This document shows, piece by piece, positions 56,905 to 57,100 of a DNA stretch of 57,100 bases. The notes below the pieces were generated by a model. The model had not been told where the DNA came from. It saw only the letters and a program-made list of their open reading frames with translations, and searched no databases. Each line of letters opens with the position of its first letter. Positions within the stretch are counted from its first letter, which is position 1. Source of the DNA: Pseudomonas viridiflava (GTDB taxonomy: Bacteria; Pseudomonadota; Gammaproteobacteria; Pseudomonadales; Pseudomonadaceae); assembly GCF_900583165.1 (NCBI RefSeq), contig NZ_UTKY01000122.1, positions 1-57,100 of the forward strand, written 5' to 3'. Both the position numbers and the translations under genes were made by a program.

Positions 56905-57100
56905 TTCATAATCCTGAGTTGGTTGATGAAAAGCGCGTGGCGGCGCAGACAGAACGCCTGAACGCATGGGAAGGCAGGTTACTCGTTAGCCTTTGGCAGG
57001 CGATTGCGTTTACGCCGCAGGAACCGGTGCCAGGTGGCATTCACTTATGCGAAACGCCGATGTCCTGGCTTGCAATGCCAGCACCAAAATCCGCAAGCGA

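Overview
The window looks like a chromosomal segment of a Pseudomonas of the fluorescens/putida type. It is GC-rich and densely packed, with OprD and OprB porins, many LysR/LacI/AraC/Lrp regulators and AAnAAnAA (Hfq/Crc-type) leader motifs. No rRNA, tRNA or CRISPR was seen, and no gene-free stretch exceeds 300 bases. The last ~200 bases (56905-57100) hold the ribosome-binding region of the final minus-strand gene and nothing else I can support.

Region 1 (1-4150) is mixed. The right end of an IS3-family element interrupts a Gfo/Idh/MocA oxidoreductase. It is followed by an exonuclease III gene, a soluble double-PAS chemoreceptor of BdlA type and a DUF421 membrane protein.

Region 2 (4370-17880) is a sugar-acid module. 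A dehydratase (enolase superfamily), an ACS-type MFS transporter and a DoxX-like protein form one operon. A GntR-like LacI regulator, a secreted tandem ABM-fold protein, a secreted yellow/royal-jelly-like propeller protein and a second LacI regulator come next. Then follows a membrane-bound dehydrogenase of gluconate-2-dehydrogenase type (Tat gamma subunit, GMC flavoprotein, tri-haem cytochrome c) and an OprB porin. Two operator families, AATGGTACCGATACCATT (2 copies) and TGAGAGCGCTCTCA (4 copies), tie these genes into two regulons that meet at one promoter.

Region 3 (17915-21168) holds a quinone-reductase-like flavoprotein and an SRPBCC protein, each divergent from a LysR regulator.

Region 4 (21175-34076) is an eight-gene minus-strand run: acyl-CoA dehydrogenase, class III CoA-transferase, crotonase, 3-hydroxyacyl-CoA dehydrogenase, thiolase, OprD porin, glutarate hydroxylase GlaH and L-2-hydroxyglutarate oxidase LhgO. 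A divergent LysR and an MHS-family permease stand at its head. I read it as a pathway that shortens an odd-chain dicarboxylate to glutarate and then feeds 2-oxoglutarate to the TCA cycle. This is the most interesting system in the window.

Region 5 (33996-36071) has Lrp, a LysE exporter and a PanB paralogue. Region 6 (36131-52805) is a second acyl-CoA catabolic island: two related acyl-CoA synthetases, a MaoC-type hydratase, aldehyde dehydrogenase, three crotonases, two SDRs, an MHS permease, a CitE-like lyase, an amidohydrolase-like protein lacking usual metal ligands, an OprD porin and a flavoprotein. It appears to be governed by a TetR and a GlxA-type AraC regulator through two different repeated operator-like elements. 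Its substrate is unknown. Region 7 (52902-56904) has two AraC regulators, an Lrp, an RraA-like aldolase and an acetoacetate-decarboxylase-like protein.
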